Shown: positions 18,164-27,819, numbered from the stretch's first letter. The stretch is 64,000 bases of DNA from Ignavibacteria bacterium (GCA_016720835.1 JADKJW010000001.1:558001-622000), one strand, 5' to 3'. The notes: generated by a model not told the origin, from the sequence alone. A program made the numbers and translations.

Positions 18164-19252
18164 TCAGTCCCTGTTCGACATCGCGGCGCGGTACACGTCC
18201 AGCGTCAACGCCGTCATCTGTTCCACCGTGTGACGCTCCGCGACGGTCCGCCGCGCCCGGGCCGCCATCGCCGTCATCGCGCGCGCATCCGTGAGCGCGT
18301 CACGCAGCAGGGCCGCGAGCGCTGAGGAGTCCCCGTTTCGGAATAACAGACCCGTTGCTCCGTTTTCCAGAGTGCCGGAGAAGGGCGCCAGGTCGCTCGC
18401 GATGACGGGACATCCCGCCGCCATCGCCTCCAGCATCGCCATGGGAAGGCCCTCGAGGGCGGTGGACGGCAGCACCAGCGCGCGCGCATGGGCGAGGTAG
18501 GGATGCGGATGGTGGCGATGTCCCGCGAAGCGCACCGCGTCGGACACGCCGCGCGCCGCCGCGCGCGCGCGCCATTCGTCGAGGCAGGGTCCGTCGCCCA
18601 CGAAGAGCGCGCTCCAGGAGTCGCTGCCGCGCGCGCGGAGTTCCGCGAGCGCGTCGATGAACACGTCCCCGCCCTTGCCCGGCGCCAGTCTGCCCAGGAA
18701 GAGCAGACAGGGATCGGCGGGCATGTCGGCCGGACGTTCCACCGCGTCATCACCCGGGAGCCTCACGCCATGCGGGACGATGTGGAGCCGGTGACGGTCG
18801 GCGCCCCGGACGCTGTCGAGGAAGGCATCCCGGACGGCGTGTCCGGGACAGATGATGTCGCGCGGATACCATGGCAGCGCGCCCAGGTCGCGGAAGGCGC
18901 TGTGCGCGGTGTACACGCGCGCGACGGCGGTCCCGGCGATGGCAAACGCGCCAAGGGCGGTGACGTAGCGGCTGTGCAGGTGCAGCACCGCGATGCGTTC
19001 GCGCAGCAGAAAGCGGCGCAGCAGACCGATGGAGGCGAGAAAGCCCGTCGGGGATTTCCGCCCTCCGGCCTGCGAGTACAGGGGAAGCCGGAAGACCTCG
19101 TCCCGATCGTCCTCCTGCGGCGCAATCCATGCCGCAACCCGCGCATCGCACCCGCATTCGCGAAGCGCCGAATTCAATGTTCGAACATGCTCCCGCACCC
19201 CGCCGCGTTCCCAGCGGTTGACGAGGTGGAGCACGCGGAGCGGCGCGCTCAT
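18164..19252 (-). CDS. GT4-family glycosyltransferase
   Basis: 362 aa GT-B enzyme. Start MSAPLRVLHLVNRWERGGVR contains the typical N-terminal GG loop. Donor domain: LLFLGRLAPGKGGDVFIDAL and STALEGLPMAMLEAMAAGCP. It overlaps the recX stop by four bases (ATGA), so it is translated with recX although functionally unrelated. Probably acts on a cell-surface polysaccharide; specificity unknown. Confidence 0.88.
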   Translation of the reverse strand: MSAPLRVLHLVNRWERGGVREHVRTLNSALRECGCDARVAAWIAPQEDDRDEVFRLPLYSQAGGRKSPTGFLASIGLLRRFLLRERIAVLHLHSRYVTALGAFAIAGTAVARVYTAHSAFRDLGALPWYPRDIICPGHAVRDAFLDSVRGADRHRLHIVPHGVRLPGDDAVERPADMPADPCLLFLGRLAPGKGGDVFIDALAELRARGSDSWSALFVGDGPCLDEWRARAAARGVSDAVRFAGHRHHPHPYLAHARALVLPSTALEGLPMAMLEAMAAGCPVIASDLAPFSGTLENGATGLLFRNGDSSALAALLRDALTDARAMTAMAARARRTVAERHTVEQMTALTLDVYRAAMSNRD

Positions 19253-19887
19253 TCGTCGAGTCCGAGCGCGTGGAGGACGCGGAAGATGCCTGAGGGACTG
19301 TACCCTTTCCGCTGCAGGAAGCCGAACACGCGCCGCTTGCGGGCGTCTTCTTCCAGCGAGGCATGCTGCCGCAGGAATTTTTCGGCGAGCGCGAGCGCCG
19401 TCGACCACTCGGTCTCGTCGCCGAGCAGTTCCGCGAGCACCGCGCGCACGACGGATTTCTCGACGCCCTTCGCGAGCAGTTCGCGTTCGATGACGGCGCG
19501 CGAGCGCGGTCGGAAACGGAGCCGGTCGCGCACGAACGCTTCCGCGAACGCGCGATCGTCGAGGAGGTTGACGCGCGTCAGATCCTCCACGACCGCGGCA
19601 ACCGCGGCTTCCGGAAATTCCTTCCCGCGCAGGTAGGCCGCCATCTCTTTTGCCGTGCGCATGCGGCGCGCGAGGGAGCGCTCCGCGGCGCGTCGCGCCT
19701 CGAGCACCGCATTGTCCGCTTCGATGCGCACGCGCAGCTCGGGCGGCATCTCCATCCCCTTCGCGAGACCAAAGCGGTACACGACATCGTCCACCACGCC
19801 GAACGCGAACTCCTCGTCCAGAAAGACGGAGACGCGGCGCGCATCGCGCTGCTGCCGCTCCAGTGCCGTGATGAGGGGATGTCCCAC
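19249..19887 (-). CDS. recX: Regulatory protein RecX
   Basis: Inhibitor or modulator of RecA filaments. 212 aa from the GTG at 19887, with GAGG five bases upstream. The three-helix RecX repeats are visible: RTAKEMAAYLRGKEFPEAAV, VNLLDDRAFAEAFVRDRLRF and RKRRVFGFLQRKGYSPSGIF. The upstream gene ends inside its first codons. It lies two genes downstream of recA, with two DUF4249 lipoproteins between, an unusual arrangement because recX often directly follows recA. Confidence 0.9.
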   Translation of the reverse strand: MGHPLITALERQQRDARRVSVFLDEEFAFGVVDDVVYRFGLAKGMEMPPELRVRIEADNAVLEARRAAERSLARRMRTAKEMAAYLRGKEFPEAAVAAVVEDLTRVNLLDDRAFAEAFVRDRLRFRPRSRAVIERELLAKGVEKSVVRAVLAELLGDETEWSTALALAEKFLRQHASLEEDARKRRVFGFLQRKGYSPSGIFRVLHALGLDE

Positions 19888-19912
19888 GGGGACCTCGCCG
19901 CCGGAGGGCGAC

Positions 19913-20851
19913 CTACTTGTTGAGGATGATCGAGACGTAGGATGCGCGCAGGGAATCCGGGACGATGGCCCCGAAGATACCCACGCCGCCGTTGATGTTG
20001 GTGATATCCGGCCGATCCTGTCGCACCGACACCTTGTCGTCAAAACCGCGCACGGTCTGGAAATAACTGTAGATGAAATTGTCGAGCGAATAGCCGATCC
20101 CCAGGATCTGTATGCTCGTGACGCCGTCGCGATCCTCCATCCGCGCCTTCATGCCGCTGATGATGTCGAAGGAAAACGAGACGGACGACTCGCGACCCGG
20201 TTTGGTGTAGACGCTGTCGCCGGTCAGCGGGTCGATATACCGGGGCACTTCATGGCGTACTTCCACCCAGCGGCCGCCGGTCCAGATCTGGCCGACAAGG
20301 AAGAATCGGAAATAGAAGCCCTTCGGCGGGGCCACCATGCTGATCGCGCCGGCGGCCAGTTCCACCCCGGTTTTTCCCGTCGAAAAGCTCGGCGGCACAA
20401 GCGTCACATACGGCTTGCTCGGAACCTGCAGGCTTGCCGTCACCCGCGGTATGCCCGGAACATCCACCGACAATGCGTACGTGCGGCCCTCGCCGGGCTG
20501 CAGGTCGCGCGAGATCCATATTTTTTCGAAACCGCCCTCGCCGTTGTCCACGAGCGTGTCGGTGAACAGGACGGACTTGCGATCGGTATTGATTCGGACG
20601 GTGGCCTCCAGAATCTCCTTCTTCCCGATCGGATCCTTCGGATTCGTGCCGGCGGCATCGTACGTCGATTCCAGCCGGACGGTCTGATACGGCAGCGACG
20701 GGTCGAGGACGCAGAACACGACAATGCGTTCCGTGTAGTCCTGCTTCGGTGTAAAGGAGTTGTCGCAACCGGCAAGAGCGGCGGCAAGCAGCAGCGCCGC
20801 GAAAAAAGGGCGCGCGCGGCGCCACATCGGGATGGGATCAATCTCTACCAT
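19913..20851 (-). CDS. DUF4249 lipoprotein (paralogue A)
   Basis: 312 aa. Lipoprotein signal peptide MWRRARPFFAALLLAAALAGC; the start may be the ATG at 20827 at that MWRR rather than 20851. Mature start CDNSFTPKQDYTERIVVFCV is the DUF4249 pattern (CxxxF..P.......VVFC.LD). In Bacteroidota such proteins usually accompany TonB-dependent receptors and sit on the outer-membrane surface; the TonB receptor here is 4.7 kb away. Ends within recX's leader. Role inferred from family context only. Confidence 0.8.
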   Translation of the reverse strand: MVEIDPIPMWRRARPFFAALLLAAALAGCDNSFTPKQDYTERIVVFCVLDPSLPYQTVRLESTYDAAGTNPKDPIGKKEILEATVRINTDRKSVLFTDTLVDNGEGGFEKIWISRDLQPGEGRTYALSVDVPGIPRVTASLQVPSKPYVTLVPPSFSTGKTGVELAAGAISMVAPPKGFYFRFFLVGQIWTGGRWVEVRHEVPRYIDPLTGDSVYTKPGRESSVSFSFDIISGMKARMEDRDGVTSIQILGIGYSLDNFIYSYFQTVRGFDDKVSVRQDRPDITNINGGVGIFGAIVPDSLRASYVSIILNK

Positions 20852-20948
20852 GCCCTCAAAATGCGTATTCGCGCGTCAAAAAGAAAACGGATGGCGCAGC
20901 GCGCATCCTGCGACGGCGGCGGGCGGCGTCAGTGCTTCCGCGGGCGCC

Positions 20949-21863
20949 TCACTTCACGTAGGTCGCGAAGTTGAAACGCATCGAATCGGTATTCACCATG
21001 CCGAACAGACCGAGTCCATCGGGAATGAAGGAGAGATCGGGCCTGTCGATCCGCAGGGTCAGCGGATCGTCGAAGCCCAGCACCATTTTGTCGTAACGGT
21101 AGAAGTGATCGTCCATGGCGTAGGCCTTGACGAGCAGCTGTTTGTTCACGAGGACGGTGTCGGTCCCGCGCAGCCGGTTGAAGGCAAACCAGACATTCGG
21201 CACGGGGATGGAGACTTCGCTGTTTCGCATCGGGACCGCGTACACGGCCTCTCCGGTTTCGGCGTCGAAGGAGGCGGGAACCTCCATGCGCGTTTCGTCC
21301 GGCGGACCGCCGTCATTGCGCGTAAAGACCACGAACATGCGGTAGAAATATCCGTACGGGGGGTTCTGCGCGTTCGCGTAGCCCGGCATCATGCGGATGC
21401 GGCCGTAGCCCGTATCCGGTTTCTCGTACTTGAGCCAGGGATAGAGCTTGCCGGGCATGAGCGCCGACACGGATACCGGATCGTAGCCCGGAACGCGCAC
21501 GGTCAGCGTGTACGCCACGTCCGACTGCGGCGCCAGCGTTCTCGATATCCACACGCGCTGCTGTCCGCCGCCCGGGATCGCGATGAGCGTATCCGTGAAT
21601 GCATATCCGCGTTTCTTGTCGTTGACCAGCACCACCGCGCTGTCGACCTCGACGGGGGTGAGGGGGACCGGATTCGACGATACCTCGCTGTCGTACGACA
21701 CTGCCAGGCGGACGACCTGCATGTCCGCGCCGGGATCCAGGATGCAGAAGACGACGAGCTGCGGCCGGAACGTGCCTTTCGGAGTGAACGTGTTGTCGCA
21801 GCCCGCCATGAGCAATGCGGCCAAACAGACGGGAAGAAGAAGTCGTGTCGCAGACTGACGCAT
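20949..21863 (-). CDS. DUF4249 lipoprotein (paralogue B)
   Basis: 304 aa from the ATG at 21863, nine bases after GGGAG. Lipobox LLMAGC; mature start CDNTFTPKGTFRPQLVVFCI parallels the neighbouring paralogue. Shared downstream patterns: TDTLI......RVWISR, Y.YFYRMFVV, LGFDDPLTLRIDRPD and LFGMVNTDSM. The pair is a tandem duplication lying between recA and recX. Probably an outer-membrane lipoprotein working with a TonB receptor; substrate unknown. Confidence 0.82.
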   Translation of the reverse strand: MRQSATRLLLPVCLAALLMAGCDNTFTPKGTFRPQLVVFCILDPGADMQVVRLAVSYDSEVSSNPVPLTPVEVDSAVVLVNDKKRGYAFTDTLIAIPGGGQQRVWISRTLAPQSDVAYTLTVRVPGYDPVSVSALMPGKLYPWLKYEKPDTGYGRIRMMPGYANAQNPPYGYFYRMFVVFTRNDGGPPDETRMEVPASFDAETGEAVYAVPMRNSEVSIPVPNVWFAFNRLRGTDTVLVNKQLLVKAYAMDDHFYRYDKMVLGFDDPLTLRIDRPDLSFIPDGLGLFGMVNTDSMRFNFATYVK

Positions 21864-21946
21864 GGAGATCGCTCCCGATGGAAAGGAGATCATACGGACG
21901 CGGACGCCGGATGTTCCGCGGCGTCCGCGTTCGCATGCGCGAACCG

Positions 21947-23023
21947 TTACTTGCCTTTCTTTGCCTTGCCGGATTCCGTGTCGGCCGGATTGGCGTCGTC
22001 GGCGCTCTCTTCGGCCCTGTTCGCCGCGATGCCGATCGCTTTCTTCACGGCGGTTTCGATGCGCGCGAGCAGATCGGCATTCTCGAGGAGGAGCTTGCGC
22101 ACGCCTTCGCGTCCCTGGCCGAGGCGCTCGTTCTCGTAGGAGAACCAGGAGCCGCTCTTCTGGATCACGTTCGCTTCGACGCCGACATCGAGCAGGTCGC
22201 CGATGCGCGAGATGCCTTCGTTGTAGAAGATGTCGAACTCCACTTCCCGGAACGGCGGCGCAAGCTTGTTCTTGACGACCTTCACCTTCACATGGTTGCC
22301 GATGATGGTGCCGGTGCCGTCCTTGATCACGTCCTTGCGCCGGATATCGAGGCGGATGGACGCGTAGAATTTCAGCGCGTTGCCGCCGGTGGTCGTTTCG
22401 GGATTGCCGAAGACGATGCCGATCTTGGAGCGGAGCTGATTGGTGAACATCACCGTCGTCTTGCTCTTGCTGATGGCGGACGTGAGTTTGCGCAGCGCCT
22501 GCGACATCAACCGGGCCTGGGTGCCCATGGTCGGATCGCCCATCTCGCCGTCGATTTCCGCCTTCGGCACGAGGGCCGCGACCGAGTCGATGATGACGAC
22601 GTCGAGCGCGTTGCTCCGCACGAGCGTCTCCACGATCTCGAGGGCCTGTTCGCCGTTCTCCGGCTGGGAGACGAGAAGATTCGAGACATCGACGCCGATC
22701 TTGCGCGCGTAGCCGATGTCGAGCGCGTGCTCGGCATCCACGAAGGCCGCCATCCCGCCCGTCTTCTGCGCTTCCGCCACGATGTGGAGGCACAGGGTCG
22801 TTTTGCCGGACGACTCCGGTCCGAAAATTTCGACGATGCGGCCGCGCGGAATGCCGCCGATGCCGAGCGCCGCGTCCAGGGAAATCGATCCCGTCGGAAT
22901 CGTCTCCACCTTGGTGATGACGCCGTCGCCCAGGCGCATGATCGAGCCTTTCCCGAACGCCTTTTCGATCTGTTCGACGGCAAGGCTGAGCGCCTTCTGT
23001 TTGCCGTTGTTGTCTTCTGCCAT
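21947..23023 (-). CDS. recA: Recombinase RecA
   Basis: Strand-exchange ATPase for homologous recombination and SOS co-protease. 358 aa. Visible: Walker A GPESSGKTT, EKAFGKGSIMRLGD, DNA-binding loop region MGTQARLMSQALRKLT and the NQLRSKIGIVFGNPETTTGG segment. The C-terminal tail is Lys-rich rather than strongly acidic. AAGGA precedes the ATG. It follows thpR by 42 bases. I see no obvious LexA-type operator upstream. Confidence 0.98.
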   Translation of the reverse strand: MAEDNNGKQKALSLAVEQIEKAFGKGSIMRLGDGVITKVETIPTGSISLDAALGIGGIPRGRIVEIFGPESSGKTTLCLHIVAEAQKTGGMAAFVDAEHALDIGYARKIGVDVSNLLVSQPENGEQALEIVETLVRSNALDVVIIDSVAALVPKAEIDGEMGDPTMGTQARLMSQALRKLTSAISKSKTTVMFTNQLRSKIGIVFGNPETTTGGNALKFYASIRLDIRRKDVIKDGTGTIIGNHVKVKVVKNKLAPPFREVEFDIFYNEGISRIGDLLDVGVEANVIQKSGSWFSYENERLGQGREGVRKLLLENADLLARIETAVKKAIGIAANRAEESADDANPADTESGKAKKGK

Positions 23024-23065
23024 GCTGATCGTTCCTTGCTGATGAACTGAATGAATGCGGAGCCG

Positions 23066-23647
23066 TTATGCGTGAGGAAGGTCGAGGCGGCCAAGCTCGG
23101 TATGGATGGCGCCCGCGGGGGTCAACGTGCTCTCCATGACGCGCATCGACGTGAAGGTGACGGGGACGGGCTCGAACGGATTCGCCTCGATATCGCTGTA
23201 CAGGTGCCTGATGCGCGAGTATTCCTTGACGCGCCCGATGGTGAAATGCGGCGAGAAGGGCGTGCGGTCGCGCGAGACGCCTTCCAGGTAGGCCATGTCG
23301 TCAATGGCCCGCTGCATCGCCACGAGCTCCGGCACAGGTTCCCGGAAGCCGAGCCAGATCACGCGGGGGTGGCGCATGTTCGGAAACGCGCCGACGACGC
23401 TGACCACGGCGTCGATCGCCTTCGCGCCGGAGAGGCGCGCCTTGATATGCGCGGCAACGCGCTGCGCCGCGCTCCGCTCGATGTCGCCGATGAATTTCAG
23501 CGTAATGTGGATGTGAGGCTCCTTCTCCCAGCGCACGGTGGGATTGAGTTTCCGGAGCTTCGTCACGTATTCGCCGAAGGCGCCGCGCGCGGCGTCGTCC
23601 GGATACAATGCCAGGAAGCAGCGTATCAGCGCGGACGGGGAGGACAT
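23066..23647 (-). CDS. thpR: RNA 2',3'-cyclic phosphodiesterase (2H family)
   Basis: 193 aa enzyme of the LigT/2H superfamily, which hydrolyses 2',3'-cyclic phosphates on RNA ends. The two catalytic H-x-T/S motifs are HITLKFIG (about residue 45) and HFTIGR (about 130). N-terminal RCFLALYPDD is typical. It precedes recA with a 42-base gap. Its physiological role is not established in most bacteria. Confidence 0.9.
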   Translation of the reverse strand: MSSPSALIRCFLALYPDDAARGAFGEYVTKLRKLNPTVRWEKEPHIHITLKFIGDIERSAAQRVAAHIKARLSGAKAIDAVVSVVGAFPNMRHPRVIWLGFREPVPELVAMQRAIDDMAYLEGVSRDRTPFSPHFTIGRVKEYSRIRHLYSDIEANPFEPVPVTFTSMRVMESTLTPAGAIHTELGRLDLPHA

Positions 23648-23683
23648 ATAGGAGACGAAGTGTTGGATGATGGTGCCGCGGAA

Positions 23684-23755
23684 AGTGACAGGTGGAAGGG
23701 GTCAGGTGGAAAGTAACAGGTGAACAGGGGACAGGTGGAAGGGGACTTGGGAGAA
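23684..23755. repeat. Purine-rich heptad/14-mer repeat tract
   Basis: Intergenic copies of ACAGGTGGAAGGGG and close variants at 14-base spacing, about four units. Period and composition match the heptad tracts at 31.3, 33.1, 58.2, 59.1 and 61.6 kb. Confidence 0.6.
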
Positions 23756-23790
23756 AGATGCCGGATGATGGTGTCAGATGAAAGTCGGTA

Positions 23791-24846
23791 TCAGGTGCCG
23801 GGGTGTGCCTTGATGACGGTGTGGGCGGCCTTGCGGAGGCGGTTCATGACCGCAAGGGCGAGGCCCTCCTCGGGAAGACCCGGACAGACGATCGCGTCGA
23901 AGCCGCGCGTATCGAGGGCGCGCAGGCCGCGATACATTAAACGCGCGTACTCGACATCTGTTCCCGTATCGAGGGAAAAAAATTCGTCCGCGCCAAGGTC
24001 GCCGTATTTTGCGGCCGCAAGCAGACCGACGGTGCGGCCCTGTTCGCGCAGACCGCGGATTGTCGCGGCAAGCTGCTTCCGCGTGCCGGCTGCACGGGCG
24101 GACGGCAGCACGAGCAGCAGCGGCGTCGCTGGGGCGTAGTGCGCGTATTTCATGCCGGGTGATGCAGGATGCAGGGTGTTGGACCGTGCCACGCCGACGC
24201 GCGTGCCGAGCACCGATTCCAGTTGCTCGCGCGTCACCACCCCGGGCCGGAGAATCGACGGCGCGCGGCGACTGAGGTCCAGCACCGTGGATTCGATGCC
24301 GACCGCGCAGGGACCGCCATCGAGCACTGCGAAGATGCGGCCGCCCAGCTCCGCGAGCACGTCCTCCGCGCAGGTCGGGCTCGGACGTCCGGAGCGGTTT
24401 GCCGACGGCGCCGCAAGCGGCACTCCCGCTTCCGCGATGAGCGCGCGCGCGATCTTGTGGCCGGGCATGCGCACCGCCACGGTGTCGAGTCCGGCCGTCA
24501 CGGCGTCGAACACCGACGCGTTGCGCGGGACGACGAGCGTCAGCGGCCCGGGCCAGAACGTGTCGGCGAGGATCGGGAAGTGCCGCGGCACGCGTTGAGC
24601 AAGATTGACGGCCTGATCGACATCGGCGACATGCACGATCATGGGATTGTCCGGAGGTCGACCCTTCGCCGTAAAAATTGCACGAACGGCATCCTCGTCG
24701 TAGATGTTGGCGCCGAGGCCGTACACGGTCTCGGTCGGAAAGGCGACGAGCTTCCCGGCCCGCAGGGCGGCAGCGGCGACGGCAAGCTGTCCGTCGCGCG
24801 TGCGCGTGCTGGTGACGCGGAGATGCAAGGTGTCCACCGGTGCCAT
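23791..24846 (-). CDS. tsaC: L-threonylcarbamoyladenylate synthase (Sua5 type)
   Basis: Makes threonylcarbamoyl-AMP from threonine, bicarbonate and ATP for the t6A tRNA modification. 351 aa, with a YrdC domain (FPTETVYGLGANIYDE, KGRPPDNPMIVH, AAPSANRSGRPSPT) and a Sua5 C-terminal domain opened by the linker GMKYAHYAP. The two-domain length distinguishes it from the short TsaC. It ends 143 bases before thpR and starts nine bases after the next upstream gene. Confidence 0.95.
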   Translation of the reverse strand: MAPVDTLHLRVTSTRTRDGQLAVAAAALRAGKLVAFPTETVYGLGANIYDEDAVRAIFTAKGRPPDNPMIVHVADVDQAVNLAQRVPRHFPILADTFWPGPLTLVVPRNASVFDAVTAGLDTVAVRMPGHKIARALIAEAGVPLAAPSANRSGRPSPTCAEDVLAELGGRIFAVLDGGPCAVGIESTVLDLSRRAPSILRPGVVTREQLESVLGTRVGVARSNTLHPASPGMKYAHYAPATPLLLVLPSARAAGTRKQLAATIRGLREQGRTVGLLAAAKYGDLGADEFFSLDTGTDVEYARLMYRGLRALDTRGFDAIVCPGLPEEGLALAVMNRLRKAAHTVIKAHPGT

Positions 24847-24855
24847 CGCGATGAA

Positions 24856-25473
24856 TCAGTCGGGAAACAGCGACTGTTGGCGGTGCTGCGCGGACCGGGA
24901 GGGCTTCTCCGTGTGCGGCAGGCCGAGGTCCTCCGCAAACACGTCGCGCGCCGTGCGGAGCAGGCCCTTGATTTCACTCTCGGTGTGCGGAATGCCCTGC
25001 TTCGCGTCCTGCGCGAGAGAGGCGCCGACCATCGCGAAGGCCTTCGCGGCAAGCAGCGCGCGGGCGACGCAGGCGGGCGTCCATTCGCGAATCACCACCG
25101 AGTACTCGAGCGAATTGCCCCCGAAGAAACGCAGGCTGACGTCAAGATCGCGTCCGGCGCGCTCGAGCACATCCCAGCCGACGTAGGACCGGAGCAGCAT
25201 GCCCGTCAACAGGTACCGGTCGTCGTGGACGCGGAACGTGAGCACCTCGCGAAACCCCTCTTTCAGTGCCTTCGAGGGCAAAGGGCCGCACGCTTCCAGC
25301 AGTCGCAGAAGAGACGGATCCTCGCCCGCTTCCAGCGTCACCCGCTGCACGATGCGGCCATGCACGCGGTACCACGACCCCGCGTCGCCGCCGAACGGAT
25401 GCCATGCTCCATCCTGCTCGAGCAGAGCGCCGGAACTCGACAATCGGGAGATCGGGACCTGTTGATACTTCAT
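24856..25473 (-). CDS. Unknown protein ending in a possible beta-clamp binding motif
   Basis: 205 aa, no family recognised. Features seen: an N-terminal beta-rich half with a surface-like charged pattern, a helical stretch WTPACVARALLAAKAFAMVG, and the C-terminal tail HRQQSLFPD. QQSLF matches the QxxLF pentapeptide many DNA-replication and repair proteins use to bind the DNA polymerase beta sliding clamp. It is nine bases upstream of tsaC, so probably co-transcribed. A role in DNA metabolism is only an inference from the tail. Confidence 0.6.
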   Translation of the reverse strand: MKYQQVPISRLSSSGALLEQDGAWHPFGGDAGSWYRVHGRIVQRVTLEAGEDPSLLRLLEACGPLPSKALKEGFREVLTFRVHDDRYLLTGMLLRSYVGWDVLERAGRDLDVSLRFFGGNSLEYSVVIREWTPACVARALLAAKAFAMVGASLAQDAKQGIPHTESEIKGLLRTARDVFAEDLGLPHTEKPSRSAQHRQQSLFPD

Positions 25474-25530
25474 GGGACGGTGGTGCTGTTCACGTCCCTG
25501 AATGTACCAATTTCCCGGTTCAATTCCCCG

Positions 25531-27819
25531 TCAGAATTCTGCGCTTATCCCAATGGTGGGGAGCAATCCGATCGCTCCGCCGTCCTCGATGGTGCGCGCG
25601 TTCCGATAGTCGAAACGATACGACTGGACATTCTTGCGATTGTAGACGTTCTGCAGGTCGATGTAGGTGATCAGGTTCCACGAGGCGAAATTCCAGCGAC
25701 GATCGACGCGCACATCGAGGGTGTGGAACAGCGGCGTCCGCTCGCTGTTGTAGCGGGCGACATCCTGAACGCCGCTCGCCAGAAAAGGCGTCCACGGTGT
25801 GCCCGTGCCGAGACGGAACTTGGTGCTGATTTCCCACTTGTCGTTGAACCGGTAGCCGCCGCTCAGATTGAAGATCAGGCGCTGGTCGAAGGAACCCGGA
25901 CGCGAGACGCCGTCAAGCGCGGTGAAATCCGTGCGACCGTACGACAGGCTCAGAATTCCGTAGCACGGGATCTCGGAGAGGCGCTTCTGGACGAGAAGTT
26001 CGACGCCGCGCGCGTTGCCGGTCCCTTCGCTCGCGAGAGGATCGAACCCGAAGGCGGCGTAGCCATCCACCGAGCCGCCGAAACCGGCGCCGGTATTGGC
26101 CATGACGAGCCAGGGGCGCAGCGTGTTCGCCGGGTAGTTCGTGTAGCGCTTCAGATACCCCTCCACGCGCACCTTGGTGTCCGCGCGGAAGAGATGTTCG
26201 ATGCCCGCCACCACCTGCGTCACACGCAGATGCGACAGCGCGGCATTGGCGGGATTCGACACGAGCCAGATCGCCGCGGGCGCCTGATGATAGATGCCCC
26301 CGCTGACGCTCACGGAGGTCAACGGCGAGAGGAGATACGAGAGTGAGGCGCGGGGACCCGCGGCCAGCGGCTTGTCGATCATGCCGAAATAGTCCAGCCG
26401 ACCGCCGATCGTTGCCTGCAGCCGGTCGAAAAAGGTGTGCGCAAGCTGCGCGTAGGCCGAGACCTTGGCGCCGGTCGTATCCCAGTCGCGATCCGGCAGC
26501 GACGGGAGCGGGAAATACGGATTCGGCGCGACGAACAGCGTGCCGCCGGTGCGCAGCAGCTTGGCCTGCGCGCCGAAACTGAGCTCGTAGGAACGATCGA
26601 GAAGGATGACGGCGTCCGCGCGCAGACTCGTCTCGCGCTCTTTCGATGCGCTCGTGAACAGGGGGCGCAGCAGCGAGTCGGATTGCAGATAGTCGTACGT
26701 GACGAACGATCTGCCCAGCGACACCGTGAAGAAGCCGTCCCTGATCAGATGCCTCCAGGAGACACTGGAGACGTACTGATCCTGCGAACTTCCGAGGATG
26801 CGGGAGTTGTCGTAGCGCTTGTCCTCGGTGTCGTTGAAGAAGCGGATGTCGTCGAGCGCGCCGATCGCGAGGAAGGACAGTTCGTTGTTCCGATCGAGGG
26901 CGACCGTCGCCTTGCCGAGGAAGTCCCAGTATTCCGGTACAAAGCCGAAGCCCGCGGCCTTGAAGATGAAGTCGAGATAGCTGCGGCGCGCGGAGAAGAG
27001 GAAGGAGCCGCTCTCCCCGATCGGACCCTCGGTGTTGAGACCGAACTGTGACGCGGAAATCGTGGCCTTGCCGCCGATGCGGTCCTCGCGTCCGTCCTTG
27101 AGCTGGATGTTGAGCACCGACGACAGCTTGTCGCCGTAGCGCGCGCCGAAGCCCCCGGTGGAAAAGGTGATATCGCGGACGAAGTCGAGGTTGACAAAAC
27201 TGAGCGGTCCGCCGGTCGCGCCCTGCGTGCCGAAGTGGTTGATGTTCGGCACCTCGAGATTGTCGATGACGTAGAGGTTCTCCGATGGCGCTCCGCCGCG
27301 GACGATGAGGTCATTCCTTCCGCCGGAGGCCTGCACGACGCCCGGCAGCACCGCGATCGCGCGGACGACGTCCTCGAGTCCGCCCGGAGAGCGGCGGATT
27401 TCCTCGTAGGACAGCGCCTGCGAGCTCACGGGCGCGTCCATGTTGCGCCGGAAGTACTCGGCTTCCACCGTGACCGCGTCGAGATCGATTGTCGAGGCCG
27501 TCAGCGCAAAATCCGCGGTCGTCCGCCTGCCCGACGCGACGACGACATCGGTCTCGATCATCGATGTGTATCCGATGACGGACGCCTGCACGCGGTAGGT
27601 GCCGGCGGGGATGTTCTCGATCGTGTACGACCCGTCGATGCCCGCGGCGCGTCCGAACGCCGTGCCGACGACAATGACGTTGGCGCCGATGAGCGGCTCC
27701 CGCGTCGTCGCGTCGATCACCGTGCCGTGTATGGAGCCGGTGGGTTGCTGGGCCCGCGCGGAGATGACGAGGAGAAGAAGGAGAAAGGCCGTGGAGACAA
27801 GCGGGGTGCGGCGATGCAT
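25531..27819 (-). CDS. TonB-dependent outer-membrane receptor
   Basis: 762 aa. Signal peptide (FLLLLLVISARAQQ), then a carboxypeptidase-regulatory-like beta domain (TGSIHGTVIDATTREPLIGA, about 25-110), a plug domain (EEIRRSPGGLEDVVRAIAVL, VIDNLEVPNINHFGTQGATG) and a 22-strand barrel. This is the SusC-like/BtuB-like layout common in Bacteroidota. It would import a large nutrient using TonB energy; the substrate is unknown. AAAGGA lies seven bases before the ATG. The DUF4249 genes 4.7 kb away could be its lipoprotein partners. Confidence 0.93.
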   Translation of the reverse strand: MHRRTPLVSTAFLLLLLVISARAQQPTGSIHGTVIDATTREPLIGANVIVVGTAFGRAAGIDGSYTIENIPAGTYRVQASVIGYTSMIETDVVVASGRRTTADFALTASTIDLDAVTVEAEYFRRNMDAPVSSQALSYEEIRRSPGGLEDVVRAIAVLPGVVQASGGRNDLIVRGGAPSENLYVIDNLEVPNINHFGTQGATGGPLSFVNLDFVRDITFSTGGFGARYGDKLSSVLNIQLKDGREDRIGGKATISASQFGLNTEGPIGESGSFLFSARRSYLDFIFKAAGFGFVPEYWDFLGKATVALDRNNELSFLAIGALDDIRFFNDTEDKRYDNSRILGSSQDQYVSSVSWRHLIRDGFFTVSLGRSFVTYDYLQSDSLLRPLFTSASKERETSLRADAVILLDRSYELSFGAQAKLLRTGGTLFVAPNPYFPLPSLPDRDWDTTGAKVSAYAQLAHTFFDRLQATIGGRLDYFGMIDKPLAAGPRASLSYLLSPLTSVSVSGGIYHQAPAAIWLVSNPANAALSHLRVTQVVAGIEHLFRADTKVRVEGYLKRYTNYPANTLRPWLVMANTGAGFGGSVDGYAAFGFDPLASEGTGNARGVELLVQKRLSEIPCYGILSLSYGRTDFTALDGVSRPGSFDQRLIFNLSGGYRFNDKWEISTKFRLGTGTPWTPFLASGVQDVARYNSERTPLFHTLDVRVDRRWNFASWNLITYIDLQNVYNRKNVQSYRFDYRNARTIEDGGAIGLLPTIGISAEF

